From the NCBI RefSeq assembly GCF_016587355.1, contig NZ_BNJF01000005.1, positions 186,001 through 250,000 of the forward strand: DNA of 64,000 nucleotides. Direction: 5' to 3'. The notes under the pieces are model-generated. The model did no database searches and was not told the DNA's origin. It worked only from the letters and a program-made list of their open reading frames with translations. Both the position numbers and the translations under genes were made by a program. The stretch is from Ktedonospora formicarum. Lineage in GTDB: Bacteria; Chloroflexota; Ktedonobacteria; Ktedonobacterales; Ktedonobacteraceae. Positions 43,270 through 51,205 of this stretch are shown one piece after another (positions within the stretch are counted from its first letter, which is position 1; every line of letters starts with the position of its first letter).

Positions 43270-43563
43270 TTGCAAGAAATTGATTTTACCAGCTTTGAGG
43301 CGAGGTGTGTTGTCTCAAATTTAGATTGAGATATGAATCATCCCGAATGGAACAAAGGTGGGATGGTGAGGGGGACGTTTAGCCAGAGAAAGCTGTGCGC
43401 TTCCCTCAAGCGGTAGAGCGGCACCTGTTCGCGCAGGCGCCGCTCTACTATGTGATATTTGGCGATGTCCCTACATAGTAGATTGCTGGCTGGTTCTTAT
43501 AAATAACAGAGAGCAGCGAGCCTCTTCATATGTAGCCGCATCGCTTCAGCAGCGGCGTCGATC
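43270..43563. other. Intergenic with hairpin and REP-like copy
   Basis: A strong hairpin (TAGAGCGGC / GCCGCTCTA, 43414-43447, with an inner CCTG / CAGG) and the REP-like copy at 43528-43556. Confidence 0.5.
43528..43556 (-). repeat. REP-like element
   Basis: One mismatch (CATCGC for CGTCGC) to the 9087 copy over 28 bases; it sits just after the end of the LLM gene. Confidence 0.78.
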
Positions 43564-44418
43564 TCACGTCCTCAGGGGACCGCGTTTCACGCTCTCACGC
43601 ATGGTATCTAGCTCTCCGGCGGGTACATATTCTACCCACCACGTGACTCCGGCTTCGGATAATGCTTGCATCAGGGCGCGATCCTTTTCCCAATCGCCCG
43701 AACGTTGCCTCCCACCTAGCTTGATTTCATAGGGAGTTTCTCGTTGTTGTTCGCTTCTATGGCTCTCCATGAAATCTCTAAGCTCTCGTACCTCCTCTGG
43801 CGTCCAATCGGTGTTTTCTCCGGGGGGATGTTTGTAGAGGCAGCAGCCTTCATAGCGTGCGGCCCGCAGGGATGGTCCTCTAAGCGGCCAGCCACCACCA
43901 ACCAGGATTGGAATACGGGGTTTCTGCACTGGTGTGGGGAGGAAGGTCATTTCATGGACTTGAAAGTAGTGGCCTTGATAGCTGAAAGGCTCTCCGCTCC
44001 ACAGACCGACAATGATGTCCAGCGCCTCATCCAGTATCTTCGCGCGCTCTTTCGCATCCCTCACTTCATTGACGCGACTAAAGCCTGCCTCCACACCATC
44101 CCCAGAGCCGACGCCGAGAATAAAGCGTCCATCGGAGAGTTGATCCAGGGCGACGGCCTCACGAGCTACTTTCCATGGTCGCCGTCTGCTCAATGGTGTC
44201 ACTGATGTACCTAAACGTATATGTTTCGTGCCAACGGCCATCGCTGCCAGGGCTATCCAGGGATCGCAGGTTGGGACGGCACCATCACTTTGATGCACAA
44301 TGTAATCTTCAACAAATACTCCATCCCAGCCGCTTGCTTCCGCCAGACATCCCAATTCTGCCAACACCCTTGCATCACCACACACACCCCCGTTAGGAAG
44401 AGAAAGACCGTATTTCAT
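43564..44418 (-). CDS. LLM-class flavin- or F420-dependent oxidoreductase
   Basis: 284 aa, luciferase-like fold, with AAGGAG six bases before the ATG. Motifs: MKYGLSLPNGG, GWDGVFVEDYIVHQ, LGTSVTPLSRRRPWKVARE, GRFILGVGSGDG, and RIPILVGGG. Belongs to the TIGR03-type or general LLM group; cofactor could be FMN or F420, and the F420 enzyme at 36615 makes F420 plausible. Substrate unknown. The protein is shorter than fgd and diverged from it. It stands alone. Confidence 0.9.
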   Translation of the reverse strand: MKYGLSLPNGGVCGDARVLAELGCLAEASGWDGVFVEDYIVHQSDGAVPTCDPWIALAAMAVGTKHIRLGTSVTPLSRRRPWKVAREAVALDQLSDGRFILGVGSGDGVEAGFSRVNEVRDAKERAKILDEALDIIVGLWSGEPFSYQGHYFQVHEMTFLPTPVQKPRIPILVGGGWPLRGPSLRAARYEGCCLYKHPPGENTDWTPEEVRELRDFMESHRSEQQRETPYEIKLGGRQRSGDWEKDRALMQALSEAGVTWWVEYVPAGELDTMRESVKRGPLRT

Positions 44419-44748
44419 CTCGATCTCCTTGTTGTCTACTCTCGTTTCAATTCTCTATGAAGCAGTATAGGCCACCCTCGCGTCATCCTCTGTCATATTA
44501 CAGAATGCTTTACGCATCTTTTGTTCCACAAATGGTAGTCAGGACTCAGATTTGAGGGGAAACATAAGCAACTTAGCGCGAAGAGTGAGTACAAGACATG
44601 TTCACAAGGGATACGCCCTCGATCTGGTATACTGCTTCTAGCGCTCTTAATAACCAACCATAATGGGCCAGTATGGCTTCGGACAGGGATGTAGTTGGAG
44701 GAGCTAGAGATTGACAAAACACACCATGAGGCGATCAGGAGAAGAAAA
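44419..44748. other. Intergenic, no gene seen
   Basis: A TATACT at 44628-44633 lacks a well-spaced -35. The minus-strand ORF overlapping this region (44493-44888) is a shadow of the 44749 gene. Confidence 0.4.
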
Positions 44749-45057
44749 ATGAGCCAAAAGATCCTACTATTGGGATTGACGGACAGTGTCCTCACCAACG
44801 CACAGCAACAGCTCACGCGTCCCGATCTGGAGGTGTTTTTAGGGAAGAGCGTAGAAGATGTGCGGTCCCGGTTTTCGCAGACTACCATCGATCACGTTTT
44901 TATAGGGGGCAAGCTCGCTGTGGAAACCCATCTAGAGATCGCGTGGGAAGTCATTCAGGCAAGTGACAAAGCGACTATACATCTACAGGATCGATCGGGG
45001 CCGGAAGGCTTTCTGTCGTTTGTTAAAGCAGTCCTTTGCGGACTTGTCCCAAACTAG
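44749..45057 (+). CDS. Small Rossmann-like hypothetical protein
   Basis: 102 aa from ATG 44749 (AGGAGAAG upstream); ATG 44695 in frame lacks a site. Starts KILLLGLTDSVLTNAQQQL, then IDHVFIGGKLAVETHLEIAW and TIHLQDRSGPEGFLSFVKAV. The alternating strand-helix pattern resembles a receiver/Rossmann module, but the acidic phosphorylation pocket is absent. Unknown function. Possibly a ligand-binding or signalling domain. Confidence 0.55.
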   Translation: MSQKILLLGLTDSVLTNAQQQLTRPDLEVFLGKSVEDVRSRFSQTTIDHVFIGGKLAVETHLEIAWEVIQASDKATIHLQDRSGPEGFLSFVKAVLCGLVPN

Positions 45058-45141
45058 ATAGAGCTGGCTCTTCCCACTCAATTTTATTCTAATTTTCAGC
45101 CAGTAATTTACCAGATGAGCTTTAAGTGACCAGGACTCACG

Positions 45142-45177
45142 AAAAGAGGGCAGGCCTCATGAAAGAAGCCTGCCCTC
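45142..45177 (-). terminator. Terminator of katA
   Basis: GAGGGCAGGC (45146-45155) pairs with GCCTGCCCTC (45168-45177); on the minus strand a T4 run follows. Confidence 0.88.
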
Positions 45178-45220
45178 CGATGCTGTGTTGAGCTCGGGAA
45201 ATGTGGTTGTCTGCTAGATC

Positions 45221-46684
45221 CTAAGCTGTGACTTCCAGGCCGAGACCTGTCGCGATACGCTGACCGAATTCGGAATCGGCGCGGTAGAAATGCTTCAGCT
45301 GGCGCTCAACAGTGGCCTTGTTTTTGACGTTGCTCAGATGCCCAACGAGGTTATTGACAAGGTGGGTCTTCTCCTCAGCACTCATCAGGCGATAGAGGTC
45401 GCCGGGCTGCTGGAAGTCGTTGTCGGTCAGTTCGTACGAATGGCGGCTAGCTGTACCACTAAAGGTATCCTGGTGGTCGCCCTGGTAGAACTCTGGAGCC
45501 GCTTTTGGTCCGCCTGTGGTGTTGGGCTCGTAGTTCGAGCTGGCACCACCATTGCCGTCGAAGCGCATCGCGCCATCGCGGCGATAGTTGTTCACTGGGA
45601 CTAGTGGGCGGTTGATGGGCAAATGCTCATAGTTGGTGCCGACGCGATAGCGATGGGCATCAGGATAGGCGAAGATGCGACCCTGAAGCATCTTGTCGGG
45701 AGAGAAGCCAATGCCGGGCACGATATTGGTTGGCGCGAAGGCTGCCTGCTCGACCTCGGCGAAGTAATTCTCCGGGTTGCGGTTCAGAACCAGGCGTCCA
45801 ATCGGAATCAGAGGATAGTCCTTGTGTGACCAGACCTTGGTGACATCGAAGGGATCGAAGCGGTAGTTGCTGGCGTCTTCAATGGGCATGATCTGCACGA
45901 AGGCATTCCAGACGGCCTCGTTTCCACTCTCGATATGGTTGAAGAGATCAAGCGTCGCGAAATCGGGATTGGCACCCGCCATGTATGTCGCTTCCTCGTT
46001 GGTCCAGTTCTCGATGCCAGCGGCGGTCTTGAAGTGATATTTGACCCAGACCGCTTTGCCCTCGGCGTTGATCCACTTGAAGGTGTGGGAGCCGAAGCCG
46101 TCCATGTGACGGTAGGTCTTGGGTGTACCGCGACTGGAGAAGAGAATAGTGACCTGATGCAGGGCCTCAGGTGTGAGCGAGAGAAAGTCCCAGAAAGCAT
46201 CGGGATCTTTGGCGTTGGTCTGTGGATTGCGCTTCTGTGTGTGAATGAAGTCAGGGAACTTGATGGCGTCGCGCAGGAAGAAGACCGGCGTATTGTTGCC
46301 TACGAGATCGTAGTTACCCTCTTCAGTGTAGAACTTAATGGCGAAGCCGCGTGGATCGCGGGCGCTATCGGCTGAACCTTTCTCGCCACCGACGGTAGAG
46401 AAGCGAATGAAGAGCGGCGTCTTCTTGCCCACGCCGTTCAGGAATGCAGCCTTTGTATACGCACTCTGGTCGTGTGTGAGTTCGAAATAACCATGCGCGC
46501 CCGCGCCCTTGGCGTGGACGATACGCTCGGGAATGCGCTCGCGGTTGAAGTGCGCCAGCTTCTCAACGAGGTGGAAGTCCTCAAGAAGCGTGGGGCCAGG
46601 ATAGCCAACGGTGAGCGAATTTGTATTATCAGGAGCGGGAATACCAGAGTCGGTAGTAAGATAGTGCTGATCTTTTTCCGCCAT
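45221..46684 (-). CDS. katA: Catalase (monofunctional heme, clade 3)
   Basis: 487 aa. Converts hydrogen peroxide to oxygen and water. The heme site is complete: distal His57 (ERIVHAKGAGAHGYFE), Asn130 (VGNNTPVFFLRDAIKFPDF), and the proximal Tyr in GRIFAYPDAHRYRVGTNY. AAAGGTG precedes the ATG. Small-subunit type. Its promoter faces ohrR across a palindrome, so it is probably OhrR-controlled or cross-regulated, even though OhrR usually governs organic hydroperoxide resistance (ohr). Confidence 0.97.
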   Translation of the reverse strand: MAEKDQHYLTTDSGIPAPDNTNSLTVGYPGPTLLEDFHLVEKLAHFNRERIPERIVHAKGAGAHGYFELTHDQSAYTKAAFLNGVGKKTPLFIRFSTVGGEKGSADSARDPRGFAIKFYTEEGNYDLVGNNTPVFFLRDAIKFPDFIHTQKRNPQTNAKDPDAFWDFLSLTPEALHQVTILFSSRGTPKTYRHMDGFGSHTFKWINAEGKAVWVKYHFKTAAGIENWTNEEATYMAGANPDFATLDLFNHIESGNEAVWNAFVQIMPIEDASNYRFDPFDVTKVWSHKDYPLIPIGRLVLNRNPENYFAEVEQAAFAPTNIVPGIGFSPDKMLQGRIFAYPDAHRYRVGTNYEHLPINRPLVPVNNYRRDGAMRFDGNGGASSNYEPNTTGGPKAAPEFYQGDHQDTFSGTASRHSYELTDNDFQQPGDLYRLMSAEEKTHLVNNLVGHLSNVKNKATVERQLKHFYRADSEFGQRIATGLGLEVTA

Positions 46685-46910
46685 GTTGTAAAGACACCTT
46701 TCTGGACTGATCGCGAGTGAGGCACGACCCAGATCTTATATGAAAATCAAAGTCGCTGCCGCGCCCCCGCATGGGGGTCTCGGCTAGCGCCCACTTCTTA
46801 GAAGAGAATTCGCCTGAGTATGCTCAGTTTATCAAGTAGGGCGCTACTAGCAGCATGCCTTTCTGATGATCGGCATGCGCCGACCTTTACTTTAGTGAAA
46901 GTACGCTACG

Positions 46911-46939
46911 ATGATAGCACGCGATCAAATTTTTGTCAA
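46911..46939 (-). promoter_or_regulatory. Promoter of katA
   Basis: On the minus strand: TTGACA (46939-46934), 17-bp spacer, TATCAT (46916-46911). The -35 overlaps the left end of the palindrome at 46936. Confidence 0.85.
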
Positions 46940-46963
46940 TTCAATTGCGCGCAATTGAATTGA
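46936..46963. promoter_or_regulatory. OhrR-type operator: 28-bp perfect palindrome
   Basis: Left half TCAATTCAATTGCG and its exact complement. The core CAATTGCGCGCAATTG fits the known OhrR half-sites (AATTG repeats). It overlaps the katA -35 and lies 11 bp before the plus-strand -35. Confidence 0.88.
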
Positions 46964-46974
46964 GTGAAATATGT

Positions 46975-47003
46975 TTGACAAATGTGGTGTGAAAAGGTAT
47001 GAT
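46975..47003 (+). promoter_or_regulatory. Promoter of ohrR
   Basis: TTGACA (46975-46980), 17-bp spacer, TATGAT (46998-47003). It is near-consensus; the leader to ohrR is about 175 bases. Confidence 0.85.
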
Positions 47004-47186
47004 GCATGTTACACAAAGTGTCATTGTGGCGTGAGTGTCATCCAGTATGTTTTGGGCTGATCAGGTCTTATGCGACAATCGAACTGCACAAGAGGGCATG
47101 GAGTAGCTCGCACTCAGGTTTTCGGATAAGGACTAGGCATATTTTTGGGAACGAGCGTCCTTTTCTATTCTCACTGAAAGGTTCTT

Positions 47187-47672
47187 ATGGCTCCACAAAT
47201 ATCACGGGATGACGCATTGAAGCTTGATAATCAGCTCTGCTTCGCCCTCTATGCCGCCACACGCGCGATGATGAACACATACCGCACTCTGCTTGATCAT
47301 CTTGGGCTCACCTTTCCCCAATACCTGGTTATGCTTGTACTCTGGGAAACTGGTCAGTGTACAGTCAAGGATCTTGGGCAAGCGCTGTACCTCGATTCCG
47401 GCACGCTCTCGCCACTCTTGAAGCGTCTGGAAGTGGCGGGCCTGCTTCGCAGAACACGTAGCGCTCGCGATGAGCGTGCCGTCGAAGTAAGTTTGACCGA
47501 GGCGGGACAGGCCTTGAAGGAGCAAGCCTTTCCCATACCAGGCGAATTCAATTGTCGTGTCGCCCTTGAGGATCAGGAATTTAGCCACCTGCGCGGTCAA
47601 TTACGCCATCTCGCCGAGACGCTGACCGCCTCCAACGAAATTAACGACGCCGCCGACGAAAATGCTGGCTAA
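47187..47672 (+). CDS. ohrR: OhrR/MarR-family peroxide-sensing regulator
   Basis: 161 aa. The family mark LDNQLCFALYAA carries the reactive Cys (about residue 18); LGLTFPQYLVMLVLWE is the dimer-core helix, and the winged helix has LYLDSGTLSPLLKRLEVAGL. A later Cys (about residue 122, FNCRVAL) is placed as in two-Cys OhrR. A weak AAAGG precedes the ATG. Organic hydroperoxides or hypochlorite would oxidise the Cys and release DNA. The paired gene here is katA, not ohr. Confidence 0.93.
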   Translation: MAPQISRDDALKLDNQLCFALYAATRAMMNTYRTLLDHLGLTFPQYLVMLVLWETGQCTVKDLGQALYLDSGTLSPLLKRLEVAGLLRRTRSARDERAVEVSLTEAGQALKEQAFPIPGEFNCRVALEDQEFSHLRGQLRHLAETLTASNEINDAADENAG

Positions 47673-47775
47673 AACATTGCGCTCGGCCCTTTTTAATCGC
47701 AGAGTGCTTGTTATATACTTGTGCTTAGTGGGTCAACCACGCATATATTCATCTTCTAAAAGGACCTGTTAAGCT

Positions 47776-48144
47776 ATGAAATCGCGCTCTCTTTTCGACC
47801 CCAAGATTCTATTGCATATTGAAGGTGCCGCTGTTTTGCTGGTGGCACTGATACTCTATTTCTGGCAGGGTGGCTACTGGTGGCTTTTGCTATTACTCAT
47901 CCTCGCTCCTGATGTATCGATGCTTGGATATCTAGCTGGTAACCGCGTCGGCGCTATCTGCTACAACATCGTGCATGCCTACGTGTTACCGCTCGCCTTG
48001 GCACTCTATGGAGCGATAGCAGGCGTCCCACTTATTCTCTGGCTGGCGCTGATCTGGTTTGCCCATATCGGCGGTGACAGGGCATTGGGCTATGGCTTGA
48101 AGTATCCAACAGAATTTAAAGATACGCACCTGCAACGCGTTTAA
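47776..48144 (+). CDS. DUF4260 membrane protein
   Basis: 122 aa. Four hydrophobic helices: about 15-30 (LLVALILYFWQ), 33-52 (WWLLLLLILAPDVSMLGY), 66-85 (VHAYVLPLALALYGAIAG) and 86-100. The segments DVSMLGYLAGNRVGAICYN and HIGGDRALGYGLKY are the DUF4260 signature. AAGGA lies about 12 bases before the ATG. Function unknown. It follows ohrR by about 100 bp and may share its transcript. Confidence 0.88.
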   Translation: MKSRSLFDPKILLHIEGAAVLLVALILYFWQGGYWWLLLLLILAPDVSMLGYLAGNRVGAICYNIVHAYVLPLALALYGAIAGVPLILWLALIWFAHIGGDRALGYGLKYPTEFKDTHLQRV

Positions 48145-48190
48145 GGGTGGGGGCCAGGGAGCCATCTGGGCTCCCTGGGAACATGTGGGG

Positions 48191-49453
48191 TTAAACCTGG
48201 GGCAAGAAGTTTTGTGAGCCGTAGGTGCCGCCGAGCACGTCTTTAGAGGAAGCTCCAAGCCAGCGATCAAGCACGGTCGCGTAGACGGAGCGGAAATCGA
48301 CGGTATATTTCAGGTTGCCAGCGTCATCCAGGCTGGTCAGGCTGGGAGGTTCGCCATAGATGCCCTGCGTCACGGCGTTCCCAAGTACGAAGAGCGGCGC
48401 GGCGGTCCCGTGGTCGGTTCCCTGGCTACCATTCTCCTCCACCCTGCGCCCAAACTCCGACCATGTCATAACAACTACGTTGTCGGCCTTACCGTGAGCT
48501 TGAAGGTCGCTATAGAAGGCTAGGAGCCCCTCACCCAGAGTCTTCATTAACTGCGCGTGGTCTTCCGACTGGTTCGCGTGTGTGTCGAAGCCGCCAAGTG
48601 TAACATAACCCACGCGTAGACCAAGACCCTGAACGATAGTTTCCGCCAGGATTTGTAGTCCGGCGGCGAACGGTCCCTCTGGGTATTGCACCTGGGGCGT
48701 ATAGTTGGAAGCAGCCTCATGTAGCTGGCGACTGCCCTCCTGCGCATTTACCGCTGTAGCTTCGAGCAGGGCCGCGTATGGAGCGGATTTAGGATAGGTG
48801 GAATAGAGCTTCATGAGCGTTTGCAAGCGGCTAGTGCCGCCATCCTTGTCGCTAGGATCAGCATTGACGCGATAGCTATTGACGGTCTTCAAGGTAGGCA
48901 CCTGGGCGCTGATGGATTGGAGCGCCTGAACCGTCTGCGTATCCACGTTCAGCGACTTGAAGGGGTGCCCATCTTTGTCGACCCATCCGCTAACGAGCTT
49001 ACCCAGCCAGCCTTCGCGTCCACCTCCGTTGAGGTCCAGCGTTTGCCAGACATCCATGGCCTGGAAGTGCGATAGGCTAGAGTTGGGGTAGCCAACGCCC
49101 TCGACGATAGCCATGTGCCCGCTATCCCAGAGCTTCTTGAGAGGTGCCAGTTCGGGATGCAGGCCGAGGCGGTTATCCAGGTGGAGTGTCTTGCTATCGG
49201 GGATTGCCAGAGTCGGGCGCATCTTGAAGTAGTTGGAGTCCGTGTAGGGAATGACTGTATTAAGGCCATCGTTGCCGCCAGCCATCTGTACCACGATTAA
49301 TGTCTTGTCTGTCGCGGCCTGTGAGAAGCGTGCGCCCTGCGATGAGAGCGTCTTGGCGGAGGCGATACCTCGACTGAACACGCCCGGCATGACCATTCCA
49401 GCGGATACAACCAGCATCCCATCTTTAATCATAGTTCGCCGTGAGAATTTCAT
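48191..49453 (-). CDS. DUF1501 protein, Tat-type signal
   Basis: 420 aa. Tat-like signal MKFSRRTMIKDGMLVVSAGM (twin Arg SRRTM), then KTLIVVQMAGGNDGLNTVIP, the alkaline-phosphatase-like DUF1501 start with a conserved metal/active-site region, and later MTWSEFGRRVEENGSQGTDHG where Asp/His likely bind metal. Secreted. Follows the DUF1800 gene by 16 bp in one operon, the usual pairing. Confidence 0.93.
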   Translation of the reverse strand: MKFSRRTMIKDGMLVVSAGMVMPGVFSRGIASAKTLSSQGARFSQAATDKTLIVVQMAGGNDGLNTVIPYTDSNYFKMRPTLAIPDSKTLHLDNRLGLHPELAPLKKLWDSGHMAIVEGVGYPNSSLSHFQAMDVWQTLDLNGGGREGWLGKLVSGWVDKDGHPFKSLNVDTQTVQALQSISAQVPTLKTVNSYRVNADPSDKDGGTSRLQTLMKLYSTYPKSAPYAALLEATAVNAQEGSRQLHEAASNYTPQVQYPEGPFAAGLQILAETIVQGLGLRVGYVTLGGFDTHANQSEDHAQLMKTLGEGLLAFYSDLQAHGKADNVVVMTWSEFGRRVEENGSQGTDHGTAAPLFVLGNAVTQGIYGEPPSLTSLDDAGNLKYTVDFRSVYATVLDRWLGASSKDVLGGTYGSQNFLPQV

Positions 49454-49469
49454 GAGCCTTTTATCCTTT

Positions 49470-51026
49470 CTAGTTCAATTGATATTCCGGGGATGTCATA
49501 AGCAGGTAGAGTGTGCCGCACACGCTATTGAGAGGGTAGCTCTTACCACCTGAAAATGTGATATTGCCCTTACCGCTGGCCTTTGTTGTGGTTAGATAGT
49601 TTGTCAGGGCGTCCTTGCGCTCCTGGGGCAGATTGCCGTCGAGCAGGAAGCCAGTGAAGTATGCGACAAAGTGCTCCGGCGAATCGATCTTCTGCTTGTT
49701 GATAATGTCCTGTAGATCGATGGTCCCTGGGTTGATCTTCTTCGCGCCCTTCTGTGGTCCCGAGAGCAGCATGTTGATATAGTTCAGGCGGGTCATCCAG
49801 GTGCCGCTATTGAGCCAGGCTGAGCTTACTTTGTCGCCGGGCCAGCCTGAGACGTTGGGTGGATCAAAGAGTTCCTGGCCCATGTTGACGGTGATCGCTG
49901 GCAGACCCTTGCCGCCTCCATTTACTCCGAGCGCGCGATAGGCTCCTACGGTGAACTCAACCGGTGACTTGAGGCGGCTACGATATGCCTTCTCTGAGGA
50001 GAACTGGGGCGAGAGGAGAAGGGCCTTCATAACCGCGCCCATGTTATGCTTGCTCTGGTTATAGGCATCAACGAGGGGCTGGAGGTCCTCTTTGCTCGGG
50101 TTTTCGTAGACGAAGAAGGTAAAGAGCTTGCCACAGATAAACCAGGGGAGCGCGGGATGGTTGGTCAGGGTGTTGATGATATCCTTGTAATCAAGCTTTC
50201 CTGTGTGTCCAAGGAAGGTCTTTTGCAGATCATTGTGCAATGCTGGTCTATAGATCGATTTTAGGGGATCGGTACGATTCAAGCGCCAACCGGTCAGAGC
50301 CGCAGCGCCATTGAAGACATCCTGCTGGGTGTAGTGACCCAGGCCGAGCGTGAAGAGTTCCATCAACTCGCGAGCGTAATTCTCATTGGGTTGCTTATTG
50401 CTGCTTTTCGCAAGATCGAGATAGACTAGCATGGCGGGATCAGCCGTAATGCCCGTCAGAATATTGTCGTAGGTATCGAAGGCATGAGCGCGCAGGAAGT
50501 TATTCTGCACAATCATGCGCTGAAAGCCAGTCTTCCCGCCGACTTTGCGGTAACTGCTCACCAGAACACCATGCCAGAAGAGCGTCATCTTCTCCAACAA
50601 GGGACGCTGAGTCCAGGCCATCCGCATGAGCCACCACTGTTGCTGATCCGCAGGCTTATTCATATCCAAATGGAGCTGCGATAGGCGCTGCTCCATCGCG
50701 CTATCATTAACCTGCTGATAGTTGAGCAGGCGGTCAACGCTATCTTCAAAGCCATAGCCCGCATACGCCTGCCGCTCCTGATCGCTCATGCCGAAGCCTG
50801 CTTTGCGCAACAGGTGCCCAATCTGTTTCTGTGCGGTTGGGCTCTGGGACTGGCTTTCCTGCCACCAGTGCTCTAACGCGAATCCTCCCGCGCCAATTGC
50901 CCCCACTCCCAAAAGACCTGCGGCGCCCAGTCCCAACGCTTTACGCCGTGAGATTCCCTGCTTCGTCGGTGCCTGGGCGGTGGATTGGCCGTGATCAGGT
51001 ATTGTAGGTTGCTCGTATGCATCCAT
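49470..51026 (-). CDS. DUF1800 protein, Tat-type signal
   Basis: 518 aa. Basic N-terminus with SRRKALGLGAAGLLGVGAIG, a Tat-like twin Arg. The DUF1800 body is clear: HLLRKAGFGMSDQE, WWLMRMAWTQRPLLEKMTLF, and GHYTQQDVFNGAAALTGWRL, then HPALPWFICGKLFTFFVYEN and VSGWPGDKVSSAWLNSGTW. Function of the family is not established; it is nearly always next to DUF1501. First gene of the pair. Confidence 0.93.
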   Translation of the reverse strand: MDAYEQPTIPDHGQSTAQAPTKQGISRRKALGLGAAGLLGVGAIGAGGFALEHWWQESQSQSPTAQKQIGHLLRKAGFGMSDQERQAYAGYGFEDSVDRLLNYQQVNDSAMEQRLSQLHLDMNKPADQQQWWLMRMAWTQRPLLEKMTLFWHGVLVSSYRKVGGKTGFQRMIVQNNFLRAHAFDTYDNILTGITADPAMLVYLDLAKSSNKQPNENYARELMELFTLGLGHYTQQDVFNGAAALTGWRLNRTDPLKSIYRPALHNDLQKTFLGHTGKLDYKDIINTLTNHPALPWFICGKLFTFFVYENPSKEDLQPLVDAYNQSKHNMGAVMKALLLSPQFSSEKAYRSRLKSPVEFTVGAYRALGVNGGGKGLPAITVNMGQELFDPPNVSGWPGDKVSSAWLNSGTWMTRLNYINMLLSGPQKGAKKINPGTIDLQDIINKQKIDSPEHFVAYFTGFLLDGNLPQERKDALTNYLTTTKASGKGNITFSGGKSYPLNSVCGTLYLLMTSPEYQLN

Positions 51027-51205
51027 GTGTCGGCAATCCTCCTATTAATAGGACATAATGTCCATTTGCTCTCATTGTAAGCGATCCCTTTGATCTATCT
51101 GGCCTTTATTCTAGCAGGCAAATCTCAAGAAAGATTCAAGGTGAGCTACAGCTTTGCGCAAGATTGACGTAATATCGAGCAATTCTGACGACACTATGTC
51201 ACTTG
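51027..51205. other. Intergenic up to the IS copy
   Basis: Promoter region of the DUF1800-DUF1501 operon and the 9-bp target repeat (TGTCACTTG, 51197-51205). Confidence 0.4.

Noticed and set aside
44493..44888. 131-aa minus-strand ORF
   Set aside because: Shadow of the 44749 gene and of its upstream region.
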